Positions 48,972-62,865 of a DNA stretch of 64,000 nucleotides are shown here, piece after piece. This stretch comes from Prinia subflava (Eukaryota > Chordata > Aves > Passeriformes > Cisticolidae): the NCBI RefSeq assembly GCF_021018805.1, contig NC_086256.1, forward strand, positions 13,396,032 through 13,460,031. The letters run 5' to 3'. The notes beneath the pieces are model-generated. The model worked only from the letters and a program-made list of their open reading frames with translations, made no database searches and was not told where the DNA came from. The translations under genes and the position numbers were made by a program. Every line of letters begins with the position of its first letter. Within the stretch, counting starts at the first letter, position 1.

Positions 48972-51900
48972 AGTGCTGTTACATTAGCTGTACCTGTTTG
49001 TGGATGCAGCAGGAGAGCTCGATGGCACCTTCAGCTGAGGAAGTGACACATCTAGGTTCCTTTCAAAAACAGATGGGATTTAAAACCTAATTATCTAATT
49101 TCCAGCTTTCTTTGTAACTAGAAAGACAGGATGAGGCTCCTACGTAGAGGAAAATCACACCAAATGCCAAACATAATGTGAAAGCTAACAGTAAACAGCT
49201 GTAACACTTAAGAAACAAGACCTAGTGGCCACAAGAATTCTCAGCCCACACCAACTCCTAGACTTCGGTTGCTGCTCTTGGTCTCCTTTTTAAGATCAAA
49301 TCTATTTAACCCATCTTAATTAGCTGTTTCCTTTCCCTAACAGGTTTTGGGTTGAAGCTATCAGTGGTCTGCCTGGTTTGAAGCACTCTTTAGTACTTGC
49401 AGCTTAGATCAGCAAGTGTTCCTTCTGTCTGAAACAGGGACCTGCCACCACAACCAGAAAGGGGTTGTAAAGCTTTACTTTACAGCCTGTATTGACCAGA
49501 AATAGAATTTGCTACAACACTATGATTGTTGTCAGAAACTTCTCATTTCCACTGTGCTTCTTTTTAAAATCTTAAATTAATCCAGAGGCAGAAATGTCTG
49601 ATTACACAAGGGCCAATGATGGGAACTGGCACTTAAATAGCCTGGCATTAAAGCATGGAAATGTAATGAAAGAAAAGTTGGTTTATCACACAGCTATCTA
49701 ACTAGATTGACAGCAATTAAAGTGCATTTCTCACAATTAGCCAGCTGTACCTGACCTATACTAAAAGACTAATAAGGCTTACCTGACCTAAATCATTTGT
49801 TAATTTTACTTTTTGCTTCAAATTTGGATAGTGAAGGGAGGTTAATTAGGTAGCCAGACATTACTTTGAGTCTCACTGTGGGTTACAGTTGGCCTATTAG
49901 CAAGAGCTACCACTGCTTGATGTGTCTGCTCCTTCCCTGAGCAGGTACACAAGAAAAGAATATTTCTAATTTTGTGCTGTCATACACAAGACTGATATGT
50001 GACTGCAAAATGTACATTTTGCCAAGAGTGATTGGGAAATGAAATGTACCATGGATTCAACACCATGCAAAGCCAACATAAACACAGGGTATTCAGTGTC
50101 AATCAGACAGAGCTTTAAAAAAAGCATGTGAGGAAAAAGGAGTACTGTAGAGAAAGTAAATTACTTAAAGGACACAGTTCTTATTCCAGAGCACTCTTAA
50201 ATGCCAACTGTCTTCAATGTGGCTGAGAGACTCCGGGGTTTTTTTCAGAACTTGATTACTGATCTTTTTCCTCTAGGAAAGCAAGGCAAAATTTACCTCA
50301 GTTTCACAAGTTTCTTCCCAACATCTCCTGAATTCAGAGGTTTTTGCTAAAATACCAATAACCTATATATCCTTTGCATTTATCATATATACACTGAGCG
50401 CATCATGAAGGTAATTTAATATGTTCACATCTGGCACCTGATATAGTCTATTACAGCAAAAGTAACAATCCATCCTGCATTCTGAAAAAATTAATTCATT
50501 TTTAATGATTTGCTGGTTCAATATGGAGATTCCTATATTTAATTTTCATAAAGATAACTTTTTAACTTCAGAAATGGGTTATGTACCGTGTGGAGATTAA
50601 AAAGAAAAGTAAATATTTCACTTAAATCTGTAGTTCTCACAACTCCTACATTCTGGAAACAAGGTTTAGATTGTGTCCTACTTCTTGCTCTTATGGCTTC
50701 CTAATCCCTAATTAAATATATATCAATGATATAAAATTTTCTAAAATAAGAGTTGGAAAATTCCCAGTGTTTTAAAAAGTTTTCGATGCAAGCTTTTGAG
50801 AGTGATGGAATTCAGCATGTCATCTGAAAGCATTACTGATTTTTTTATTATTATTTTCACAGAAGTTATTGCCTCTTCATCATCCACCTGTAACCACAGA
50901 ATGTCAGCATGCAATTTTTAAAGTTGACTTTAAATAACAATATGGCAATTCAAAAGTTCAGCTGGTGCAATGAAGCAGTTGCAGTCCAGACAGCAGCCCA
51001 GTTGTCTTTCAGTAATTTTATCTTCTTAGAGACCTACACCTCTCACACTGGGAATGCTTGTGTGTAGCTCTAAGCCTCCCTGAAAGTGGAAATGTGCTAA
51101 AAGGTAATAGATGTTTCAGAACTGTTTTGGAATATCTCTGCATGCCACTTTTTACTATGTAGGGTTTCAAACCCAACAATTCATTCCCATAAGGTGCACA
51201 CAAAGGAAGCCTGTACATAAAGCAGAACCAACAGGTTTTGAGGTGGAAGTGAAGTCTATTTAAGAATAGGCTGTTACCTTTACAGATTTGTATTTTGTTT
51301 ATTTTGATTCTATCATGCAGCATAAATTCCTTTTGGTAGATATGCCTAGGTCAATTTTCAAGTCATATCTACCGAAATTTTATCTGCATCCTTACACAAA
51401 AGATATTTTTCCTCTTAGAGAGGTGAATCTCAGCAGAAAGGGAAAAAACCCCTTTAAATTACCTCTTTTCTCAGTAATAAAACCATCATGTTTATCATGT
51501 TTCTTCATTTCAACCAGGTCTTAACCTCCATTTCTTGCCTATTAGCATGTATGGGTATAATCCTCCAACAAGGATTTTGTGAAGTGACAGTTCAAACTGT
51601 CAGTTATTTCTTCAGGGTCCATGACTTCATGGCAAAATTTGCTTTTGATACATGTGCAATTAAACATTTCACACAAATTTTGGGCTCCAGAACCTTTATC
51701 TTGCTCTCTTCAAAATTAATGTACCAGCACTGCTGTTTTATACTGTAAAGTGCACATGAGATAAGAACTATCATTAACTTCACATGCAATTCAGGGTCCA
51801 ATCACTACACATTGTGCCATTCAGTTTTGCTGTATTAAATATTTTAGCAGAAGGATACATAACTTTGCATTAATCTTTATTAAACATAACTTGCTTTTTT

Positions 51901-54608
51901 ACATCAGCATTTCTGAATTGCTTGGGATGGCAATCAGTTTGCAACATCAACGCTGTTAAAAAAGCTTACTGTCTTGTCTTGATTTCTTTCTACTTCTATA
52001 GGATTAAAATAAAAATAGGAAAGCAGAGGCTGAAGAAGCCAGGTTATCAGAGCATTTTCCCAGTTTTGTGCTCAGTAAATGAGATGAGACTCGATTCAGC
52101 TTCACAGATCTGCTAATAATAATGGGAATTGTAAACCTAACTCAAAGCTTAAGAAATTGAAAGAACTGACCTTCTTTGATTCTACATTCCAACATTCTCA
52201 TTTTCCAGCTCTTTTGAAATAATCTTGTAGTGTTTCATGATGCTACAAATGATAATAAATTTATTGACAAAGTTTACAACACTACAAAGTAGTTATTAAG
52301 AACTCTGTGTACAGATATAATAAATTAATCTATTCCAAACTAAAACTTTAAAATAATTATTTCGATTTTGGAACTATATATCCTTTGGGATACCATATGG
52401 TACACTCTCTCTATCTTTATGGTAATAAACTAGAGTAGTGCAAGTGTGTCTGAACACCACAAAATACTACTGAAAAACTCAAAAACACAGCTCTGGTTGT
52501 GAATGCTCTTGACTTCAGTGGTGCAAAGGTTCTGCTGATAAATCTGCATAAGAGCAAGCTCAGGAGGTTCAATTTTTTAAATATGTTGTAGAGTGTACAT
52601 TATCTTCTTTTTCTCTCAGATGGAAGAGCAATGGCTCAGCCATTTGAAACAGCACAAAAAGCATAAATTCAGTCCTGAGAAATCTTTTTCTAGAGTTCCT
52701 ACAATGTACATTGTTTCGAGACTGATGGACCCAAAAACACATGCAGCCTTAGACCTTTGATCCTATTCTGCAGCCCATAAGCTTCATTGTTGTGTCGTAT
52801 TTAAATGAGAACATAATAAACAAAATCATGTCTGTAGCACTTACTAGTGGCCCTAACTCTGAGTTTCTTGGTCAAAGTCAAGCAATTATATTATTCACAC
52901 ATTTCCTTATTTAGAAAGTCTATAGGTGTGCCTACATTATTGCTACAAAGCCATTGCATGTGGATGGAACAAAGCAAGACACTTTGATTTTAGTTAGAAT
53001 CATGAAGGTCACTGCACAATCAGGTTCATGGAGCTAGAAATTATAACTTCCTGATTTTTTACATTGTTGTTACTATATATTTTCATTATTTATCAGACAA
53101 ACTTCAGGACACATTAAAATGCTTTTGATGGAATCCTACCTGCACATGGCATGCTTAATATTGTTATTTCTCCAAATTCTTTTTACATCAGGTCTGCAAG
53201 AGTTCTATTTATATGTCAAGGGGAATTTACTTTTCATTTAAGACATACTACATAACAACTATTTTATGTAACAAACAAGGTATTCATCCAGTCCTGATAT
53301 ACTGGTGTTTGGGGTGTTTTTTAAAAAAAAAATTATGGTTTAAGGGATTAAAAAACATTCTACAGACAAGAATCAGTCATATACAAGACTCTGGAAACCA
53401 GATGAGGTCATGACTTCACAGCTGGCTAAGCTATTCATCTGGAAGTTCAGTCCAGCTGCAATTGCCATTTTTTCCATATTTATGTGGGATTGGCCATGGA
53501 GTACAACAAAGAGTCTTTGCTACTGGAAGAAAAACTACAAAATTTTATCCTCTTTTTTAAAAACACATGGAATTTCTATAGACAGAGTCAGAAGTAACTC
53601 TTGCTCCACAGACGTCTGCTGCAGTCATGCGCTAAATACAAAACATTATGTAAAAATGAGCTAATACTCTAGAAACTGACACCACAAGAAGCTAGGCAAA
53701 GCAACAAATAAATATCTAGTTGTGTTTTTAAAGTGTCCCATTTTTAGATAGTATCTGTTTCTGGAGATATAGATGGAGGCGAGGACCTGAGAAGGAAAAG
53801 CAGATTTATTGTTCTTACAAGTCACATTTTCTAGAAAGATTATTGTCCCATAGTGAAAAATTTAATTTGGGAAGAATGCTTAGAGTAAGGAAGAATTGTT
53901 TTTGTTAGGTTTGTGCCAAGTACATTGCTAATACTTTTATAGAGTTTTATGTGTACAAATACATGTATTGCCATGTAAAGTGTATGCTTCTTATAATTTG
54001 TTTAAAATGGGTATTTTTTCTCTCCTTACCAATGAAGTCTCTTGAAGTATAATGATTTAAAATGGAGGAAATTTTGGCTGAACAGAATATGCAGAGATAT
54101 TTAAAAACTGCTCAAATCCACTTCATACAGCTTTTAAAAATATAATAATAAAGAGATAACGTCCACATTAAAACAGGGTTTGGCCATGAAAAAGAGTTTC
54201 AAAAACACTTTACACATTTAGAATGTTCTTGTTACCTTTGAAAATGGGCATCAGAAATAAAGTATGAGAAAGTAGTAAATACAGTGACATATCAAAAATA
54301 GGTTGCAATTACAGTGAAAGGTACATTCTCTGTCTTAATCTGATCATACATTTTAAGCAAAATCACTGGCAAATGTCTACTTATTTCTATATAATCCCAA
54401 GAATTGTTATGACCTCTTAATTACCATAACTTTTATTCTGTTAATTAGTGTTTCTTTGTTAACATAAACTACATATTTCCTTCAGAAAAACACACACAGA
54501 TTTCTGTAACAAAAGCACAGATCCAAGTTCAATATAGCTGCCCCACTACAAAATTAAATCTCCGTGACATTTAATTGCCAGCAAAATCTTATACATAACA
54601 GCTATGCA

Positions 54609-54626
54609 ACACACAATATTGTGTGT
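54609..54626. repeat. Perfect 18-bp palindrome
   Basis: ACACACAATATTGTGTGT reads the same on both strands, centred on AATATT. It may act as a site for a dimeric DNA-binding protein or be chance. Confidence 0.85.
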
Positions 54627-57600
54627 GAAAACCTTCAAAACATTAAGTGGAAGGATTTTCAAAATATACTGATTGACATTATAGTTTGAATTCTCCTGTC
54701 TGTAGACTGCTGACTATTCCAGTAGTAGTTTAAGAAAATATCTTTTTTCATAAGTATGTTATGATTGAAAATCATATATATGAATAGTGCCATCTGTTAG
54801 AATAATATTCCTGGTTACATTAGGTATCTGGGAATCATCCCCTCCTGATGGCTGACACTTCAGTTTATAACCTTGTGGACTAAATATGTGTTAACCACAT
54901 TTAGAGACATGACATTTGAATATCTGAGCAAGCTGTCACTGGACTGATTCTTCCCTTCCCTATACTGGGTGGGTATAACTTGAGATGAAATCTCACCTCC
55001 AGTGGACAAGGAAAGGAGGACTCTAAAAGAATTTTTTATTGTAATGACAGTTGTGTGAACCTGCTTTAAGTTGTGAAGAGGAAGCCCTGGGAGAGATGGA
55101 TTCACAGGCAGAGGAAAAATAGTCAAAGGTGCAAAATGAAGTTGTGTACACTATGGTTACACAATTTACCCATTGTCATATGTACTATGGCTCGATGATG
55201 TTATCACCAAAATCAGTTACAAATTGCACATATAATTTTCATGTTTCTCAATAAAAATTCTTGAGAATAAAGTTTCAAGGGATTCCCAATAAACAATAGC
55301 AAACAATTTGTTCACTTTGTCTTCATCAAGCAGTTAAGGCTCAGATAGTAAATCTAAATAATCACTAAGGCAGAAGCAGGAATTTTATTATAAATAAAAT
55401 TCACCCATTTATACTATGCTGAAATTAAAGAAAGGGAAGAAAAATACAAAACAATTATTTCTGGCCTACTGATCAACTTTCCACCATTTTTCCCATCTCT
55501 GTACAGACCACATTTTAGGGTTGCCACAAAAAACTGCTTGAAGTTAATGGACTAACTTGTAAATTTTAAAATCCATTTACATAACAAATTTTCTCTGCAT
55601 TAGTGTGGCAACCTGTTATGCAACTGCTGAGAAATCAGTCTGCAGTTTTGAAGATGTGTTTCTTGGTGTTAAAGCAAAAAGACTATGTGCACTTAGTTAA
55701 AATGTTGAAGGTGCAAGGCAGTATTTCCCTGGAGGAGGAGATCAAAGGGATGAAACATAAGCAAGAATTTTGATCAAACCTTAGAAGTGTTTGATATTTT
55801 AAATAAACAAATATTGACTCCTTGATTAGTCAATGATATGGATCTTCATGATAGTAAGCCTGGAGAGCTCTTTGCTCCTGCTTGCTTTGTAAAACCTGTC
55901 CCTTCCAGCCTTTGCCTGATACTCTGTATGACCTCCATTATGCTCAAGTGGAGTCTTGGGACTGAGATTGATGGAATTCTTTTCTGTTTTTCTCTCTCAG
56001 TTTTCTTTACACAAATCCAGAAGGCTACATAAACTGGCTGGATTGGAACTACAGCTGGATGAGGACACTTAGAAAAGATTTCAACTGGCTGCAGCTGTCA
56101 TTGCTGCAGACTGATCATAGTGGAAGTTGTTGGAAAGCAGATTGTTTTTCATTGTTGTATGAAAACAGAATATTGCTGAAATAAGCCTCCCAAAGTGTAG
56201 CTGAGGTTATTTTATTGCTCTTATTACATTCATTTCCCCAAAGCAAAATGTTGATATAACTCATTTAAGAGTTCTCATTTATTCAGAAAGTCTCTTCCAG
56301 AGCATTCAGCAGGTGCCTTTGCAAGAATGGTGGAAGTTGTAATATATTGTAATATTGGGGGAATTTTCCCCTTCAAATATAAGAAAGGAACTAAAATTAC
56401 AGTAGAAAAGACAAAGTATCACAGCATGATGAATGTCATGCTGTCTAACATCCTCTGCTGTGCAGGAATCTATTTACTTTCTCAATAAATACAATTACAG
56501 AACAGTTTTCTTTCTATGAAGCTGTCCCTTAACTCTCCCTTATAGTGCAGGAGACACTGGGAGATGTCAGAGGGCCAGGTTCCTTCAGTGAACATGATTA
56601 TAAAATATTTTTTTATCTCCTCATTAGTTTCCTGAGTTTTTTTATCCCCTTAACTGTGACTGTCTGGGGTTTTTTCTTACTTTCTGGGCAATTAGTGAGA
56701 GAATTCTAGCAGCGACATTGTCTCTTTCTTCCCTTTAGTCTTTATTAGACAAAAAGGAGGTTTCCTTTGTTCTCTGACTAGAGTGGCTGCACGAATATAG
56801 TCTTTCATGGAGCGCCTTCTTGTCTTTTCCTTTTTCCAAGCTCCAGTAAAGCAAAAGCTTAGCAGGCCCACTGACTCAGAGGCTATTCCTCTTAACTGTC
56901 TAGGGGTGTTGTTTGCTTGTTTTGAGTTCAAAGGGGCACTAGACAAGAATGTGGAGGGCAGAGGCTTCACATCCTACTAAGTCAATGTGTTACATCCATA
57001 TTGCTGCTTTACCTGAAGTCCTCCAGGAATGCAGCAGGGGATGTTCTTTTCACCCCTTCCTGCTTATATTTCACACAAACATAAATCATTAAGAGTCTCT
57101 TGCATGAACATGAGCATTTCTTTTTTACAGTGAACAAAAGCAGATTTATCTCAACCTTGGGTGAAAGCAAAGAACTCAATTCAAAATAAACACTAAAGGG
57201 CAAGAAATTTACATTCAAAACAGCTTTGGCATCTGCAAATTTCCACAATACTCTGTTGCTGAATAGTGACTTATGTGTCTGTTAGGTAAAACATCATGCT
57301 GCCATACTGATGACTATAAAGCCAGAAAATAACAGGCACAACAACAATACTTAAGTTTATTTTGGGCAAATACTGCTCCAGTCTATGTGGCACTGCAAGA
57401 TTTATTCATTTTATCAGAAAACCAATGAGAATGGGAAAAATATGATAATGAAATTTCTGTAATCTAAGTTGGTCAGTTAATACAAAGCCCTCAAAGCTGA
57501 GGGATAACTCAAGTTTCCTTTACTTACCTAAGTTATAATGTGTTATATACTTAATGCAAAACCAAAATATACTATGTCAATCACGAGCTGTTTTATTACA

Positions 57601-60600
57601 ACCAAGGACAACACAGGGCTTTCAAATGTCCTGTGAATAGGAAAAAATGTTGTCTAGTGGCCCGACATATTAAGGAATTTGTTTTTTCTCAGCAGGAGAT
57701 ATAGCTTAAAAGGAGAAACTGTTCCAGATTCATTTTTTTAAGGAAACCATTCAAGTTTCTTTATATTCTACCTTTTTTGTATTGAGCTGTAATGTCAATG
57801 GCATCACCATATGCTTATGAGAAGACAACTGACACACTTAATGTCTACAGATTCAGATGCCAGGCTGCATTGTGTATTATGATAATTGCTTCTTTTTCTT
57901 TTGATGTCTTCTTCTCAAACAAGGTGCCACAAAGGCAAAAACTTTGCAAGACTCTTAAAGGCAAGAGGAATACATTTTCCTCACAGAGTTGGAGTGCATT
58001 TTGAATACTTACTGTTTGAGGAGGAGAAGATAAACAACCCTTTGGGATGCTTTTGTGCAGTCCTATGCCATGGGATTATAACTCCCATGTCATTAAAACC
58101 CTCCTGGGACCAGGCAAAGGCAGGAGCAAACCCAGAGCCACTGATTTCTTCAGCACTTACTTCTGCCAATGAAAAGAGTCCCAAGGGTGTTGTCAAGGAC
58201 TTTCTTAGGAGCTTTGAATTCCCTCAGTGACTGCTCAAATGAACCATTTTAAAGTTTAAGACTTAAAATTACACAGCAAATATTCTCCAGGATTTTAATT
58301 CAAGCTGGTGAACAGCTCCAAGGCCATTCATCTTTTCAAGCAAACACAGATTATGAGTTTAACATACACATTACATCCAAAATGCCAGCTCATAGTCTAC
58401 AAGATGAATGTAAATATATATTTTATTACCTACTGACTAAAAAGAAACATGCCAAAAATAATCAAACCGCTTCTAAAAGCAATCAGGTATAGTCAAAGAT
58501 AAAAATCATTATCCCCATCATATTTATCTTTCTTCTAAATTAGGATGAAAATACAAAAAAGCAGTGATTTTAACATCATTTGCATGAAAAATTTCTTAAG
58601 AAAACTTAGATAATTTGAGGAAATTCAGTTCAAGTTTCTTAACATAAGGGAAGGTAGGTTTTTATTCCAATTATTTTGAATAAAATAGACTAGAGAGCTT
58701 CACTCCTAAAGCCCAACCATTTGGTAGATATATAAAATCTCTTTCTTTAGAAATTCAGAAAATCTGATAAATTTGAACCCTGAGACTGAGACCAGCAATG
58801 CTAGGAGTAACATAGAGGCCAGCTGTGCAGATATTCATCTCACAGGACATGAAATAATATTAATCTCTGTTAAAACTTCAACAGAAATTCAACACCCCCT
58901 AAATATTTGGACCTAGGATTGACAGATCCATTCAAATTAGCAAATTTGAAAAACTACACATTCAGGAAAGGATCTTAATCCCTGGAAACACAGACTACAA
59001 TAAAGCTGTAATTTTCTGTCATTTAAGACAGATCCAGATGACAATTAAAAATTTAGTGTTATATCTATATGCCTGAATTTTGATGGTACATCAAACTGTT
59101 GAATTTGATCTCTGCTTTACAAAGAATTCAAAGAGATTTTCCTGAACTCACATTATAAAATTATCTGTGGAAAATGGTATGTCCCTGAGAGATGACATAT
59201 AATTTTAAGTGAAAAACAGGTTTAAGAGAGTCACACACAAAATTATAAATATTTTTACCCACAGCACTTGATTCTGGAAAATTAGAACATATATCACTTT
59301 GGCATCATGGCTGAAATTTTGGCTTCAGCTTGCCTTTTCTGTGCCCCTGTTCTCCACACATCAAATGAAGATAACACCTTCTTTTGTCTGTCTTATCCTG
59401 CTGACCTTTTCAAACCCCTGGCTGTGTCAATACATCTACAACACCTACAAGTCAGATTCTGCTCTCTGGATTATCTCTAGGTTACCTACATGATAAAATG
59501 AGTAATAAGAATAAGACCCCATGCTGGCTAACATCTAATCTCAGGAAACTAAAACTTTCATAACCATGCACACTATGAAGTATGAGAAATGTACAACAAC
59601 ATCTTACCTCCAAAAAGTCATGTGTTTGCAATACAGAAAACTAATTTTTCTCAACCTTTCTTTTCCCACTGACAATTATATTTAGCCTAATGCTGGAAGC
59701 CCTAAGATTTCCTTCAGTGAATTTTAAAATAGGTTCATTATTTGACTGAAGAAGCCAAAGTTATTGTTCACATCAGGAGAATTACTTGCACAGGTTTTAA
59801 TCCACTATGCCAGGACCTTAATTTACCATGCCATTTCACAACTATTTTTACAGAACCTGAGCAAAGAACCACAGAATAACATAAAAATCTTACAAGTAAT
59901 TTTCTGTTACTTCCCCATAATTACTTAGTGTCTCTAAATTACGTTCAGCATCTTCAAAGAAGAGGAAATATTGTCCACGTTAAAATTTGAAGGTGGAAAG
60001 CATCAAGAAATTTCCAGCATTACCTTTTATTTTTCAGCAAGAGGTCTGAGAAAGGAGCTGAAGAGTTTAATAATTCTTCACACAATATTGACATGAACTT
60101 TCTTTCTTAAAATAACCAGCTCACAATAAAGTTTTGCTGTACCTCAGTTTTGCAAAAGTACAGCATATTCACACGTTTATTAACCAAGGCGTTCGTGTTG
60201 GGGAATACGGGCTTCCATAAAATGTGCTTGTACAATAGATTTTTGGTTGCAATTTGAAGGCAGCGAAAAGAATTAATTTGAATTTTTTCATGTATGTCTG
60301 TAATGTGAAAAGCTTTCTTTGGTATCACCTGTCCCTTGCTTGGTGCACTCAATAAAATTAACTTAGCAGTGTGACATTGTTTTCTGTCCCTCCCCTCACC
60401 ATGATAGAAGTATATACTCTTTCTTTTTTAAGGCAAATATATATTTTTTTTTTTTGTAACTTTCACAAGAAACTGCAATGCTCACATAACTCAAACAAAA
60501 CTACCTGAAAGTGATAGTTATGTACTTTACAAGCGACAACCATTTAGAATCTGTCAGTCAGGAAGAAAATCATTGCTCTTTGTGCATAAAATTGCAATTA

Positions 60601-62845
60601 AATTGTGCTTCTTGGGTTTTAGTTAAAAAAAAAAACAAGCATCTCTACACCACAACTTAAAGCATCAGAGAATAGACAGATTTCCAGAGATTAATTCAGT
60701 TTTCAGGTACATCACTGCAAATTTAAATTCTGTTGAGCTGAAAAGCTTTCAAATGAACTTACAAGAAAGAGAAACCCAAAATTTGGCCCCTTCCTGTTCA
60801 TTTCTATATGCACTCCAAAAAGTACAAATGAAATAAAATCTGTTTAAATTATAGAAAAGCTGCCTAAATATATAGCTGAAGAGTGTTAAAAATGTTTTTT
60901 CACTGTGAGTAATTAGAAAAATTACACTTCATGGCACTCAAACCTCACATATTAACGCCAAATGACAGAGTACAAATAAGGAACAAGGTGTTTGTTCTTA
61001 TTATGATTGAAGAGAGGTAGGATTTCAACTTTCACACTGGAATGAAAGAAAGAGATCCTCTCCTAATGGAAGATGACACACCACCACCAAAAGCTGTCTA
61101 GCAAACAAAGTAAAATATGTGTATTTTTGTTGCTCTCCTATGTTGAAAATGCAAATATATTGGAGTGGCATTCAGGGCATATTGGTAAGATATTATAATC
61201 AGAACCCAAAAATAAACTAACAAAGCAGTTGCTCTCATCTGAAATACTGCATAGCAAAATTAAATGTTATAGTAGGGGTCATGCACCGAAATACCACTGA
61301 AGGGACACGTTTGCTTTTCAATGCACATTTTCATAAATCCCTTGTGCAGCCTGATATCTCTCAAATGCCAAATTATTTTCAGCTCTCCCTTATGAAGGAA
61401 AGCAGCTCAAAGCAATGGTGCCCACCAAATATCTTATGTGACATGTCCCTGTACTCCTAAACATGGCTAAACTCTGGGAGTCTCATCCTCCAAGAAATCA
61501 TCTCTTACAAATGGAAATGCCTTTCTTTGTTTTATATGAAAAAGCCTGCTTTCTTTAAATCTGTCTTCTCCTTGTTCCACTGCACTGAAGAAGGACTTTT
61601 GAAATCTTTTCCATTTCAGGCATTCTTAATCACATGTTTGAGATACCTGCTTCAAATATTGAAAATTCAATTTTTTATTTTGCTAATAACAAAACTGAAA
61701 GAAACAAATATAATCCTGACAGTTTGTTGAATCACAAGCTCAGACACAATGGGCATTTAGCAAAGATTGAAACAAAAGGATTAACTTTAACCTTCTAAAA
61801 CTTCAGGATCTGCAGCTACTGTGTTGAACTAATTCCCGGTGTAGACACAGACTCTGAGGAAAGGGAACATAGCACCAGTCAACCTGAGAAATGTTATCCA
61901 TAGTGGAACTCAGACATAATTTTGCCTATAAGTTTTATTTTACCTGTAAAAGCCATATTTTATAAAACTCATGGAATACTAGCAGCTTATGAATTATTCC
62001 CTATGCAAATCCTATTATCGACAAAAATCTTATAAAAATTAGACAAGATTAGTCAGAGGAACATTTCAGCTTCCTTGTGGCATTCAAGGATTTTAGTTAC
62101 TTGAAAACAGATAGGAAACAGAGAAAACAACATATTGGGAAGAAGAAAGAGTAGTATCTACATAGTTCTTTAGTCTGTTGATATAATCTGGATAAAAAAC
62201 AATGGACACAAGTGAAAAGAATTGGGCAAGACTGGACTGGATAGTGAGAAGAATCTCTTATACAAAGAGTACTTTTTATAAAATGTAAGGATACAATAGT
62301 CCAAGTCTGAAAATCTCTTTGGAGCTGTCCTTGTGAAGAATTCCTTCAATAGTTCTGAAACTGTTGTATTTCTGTAGTACAACTGTTAGCAGTGTTCTTT
62401 GTAGCTTTCTTACCTACCTAAAATGATGCAGAAAGAAAACCTTAAATAAAGAAGCAATTGATGAAATATATCACAAGCTCTTGCTTCAATTTACTCAAGC
62501 TATGTTAATATTACTTAGCATATTATTTATACTTAAATCTGGTGTATTATTTACTCTACAAGTGTATTAAAATACAGATTTTCCTCTTACATTACCTGCC
62601 ATGAGGGTCAACAGGGCTTCTAGGAACTACTTAAACAACAAAGAGAGCATTCACTAGTAAAACAGCCAATTAACATTCTGAGAATTCCATAGGGAGTTTA
62701 AAGTTGATCATTATAAATTTGGACAGGCATGTGCAGTTTTGGCAGATTAATTAAAATATCCAGGTACGTGTTGTTATCATATTGAATTTACATCTTTTTA
62801 TACTAAAGCTGCATTAGCTTGATAAAATGATATATTAATCCCAAG

Positions 62846-62865
62846 AGGTGTTAATTAGGTGTGAA
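62846..62865 (+). promoter_or_regulatory. Possible paired T-box sites around a homeodomain site
   Basis: AGGTGT, then TAATTA, then AGGTGTGAA lie in 20 bp. AGGTGTGA is the T-box half-site consensus and TAATTA is a common homeodomain core. The call is motif matching only. Confidence 0.25.

Larger units (their letters stand above)
40713..52619. other. AT-rich non-coding DNA, no gene recognised
   Basis: No gene is supported; frames are 101 codons or less. Small features are a C-rich tract at 41137-41154, an 18-bp tandem pair at 42346-42381, a direct repeat pair (TTTCAACACAT...CTCCTG) at about 42737-42758 and 42797-42818, an imperfect pair (TAACTGCACTAA) around 44195-44230, a GT/AT alternating tract at 45531-45552 and a hairpin at 48926-48957. 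The stretch 49560-49900 is free of low-complexity sequence and contains homeodomain-type TAATTA and ATTGACAG sites and an E-box; it may be a regulatory element. Confidence 0.55.

Noticed and set aside
48961..49087. TATA-like box with a downstream 22-codon ATG frame as a small gene
   Set aside because: The frame is too short to support and the TATA match is unremarkable in AT-rich DNA; kept only as a low-confidence site.
55980..56070. Acceptor-like tract TTTCTGTTTTTCTCTCTCAG followed by a 23-codon open stretch
   Set aside because: The open stretch is short, has no donor or recognised protein match, and pyrimidine tracts ending in CAG are common by chance.
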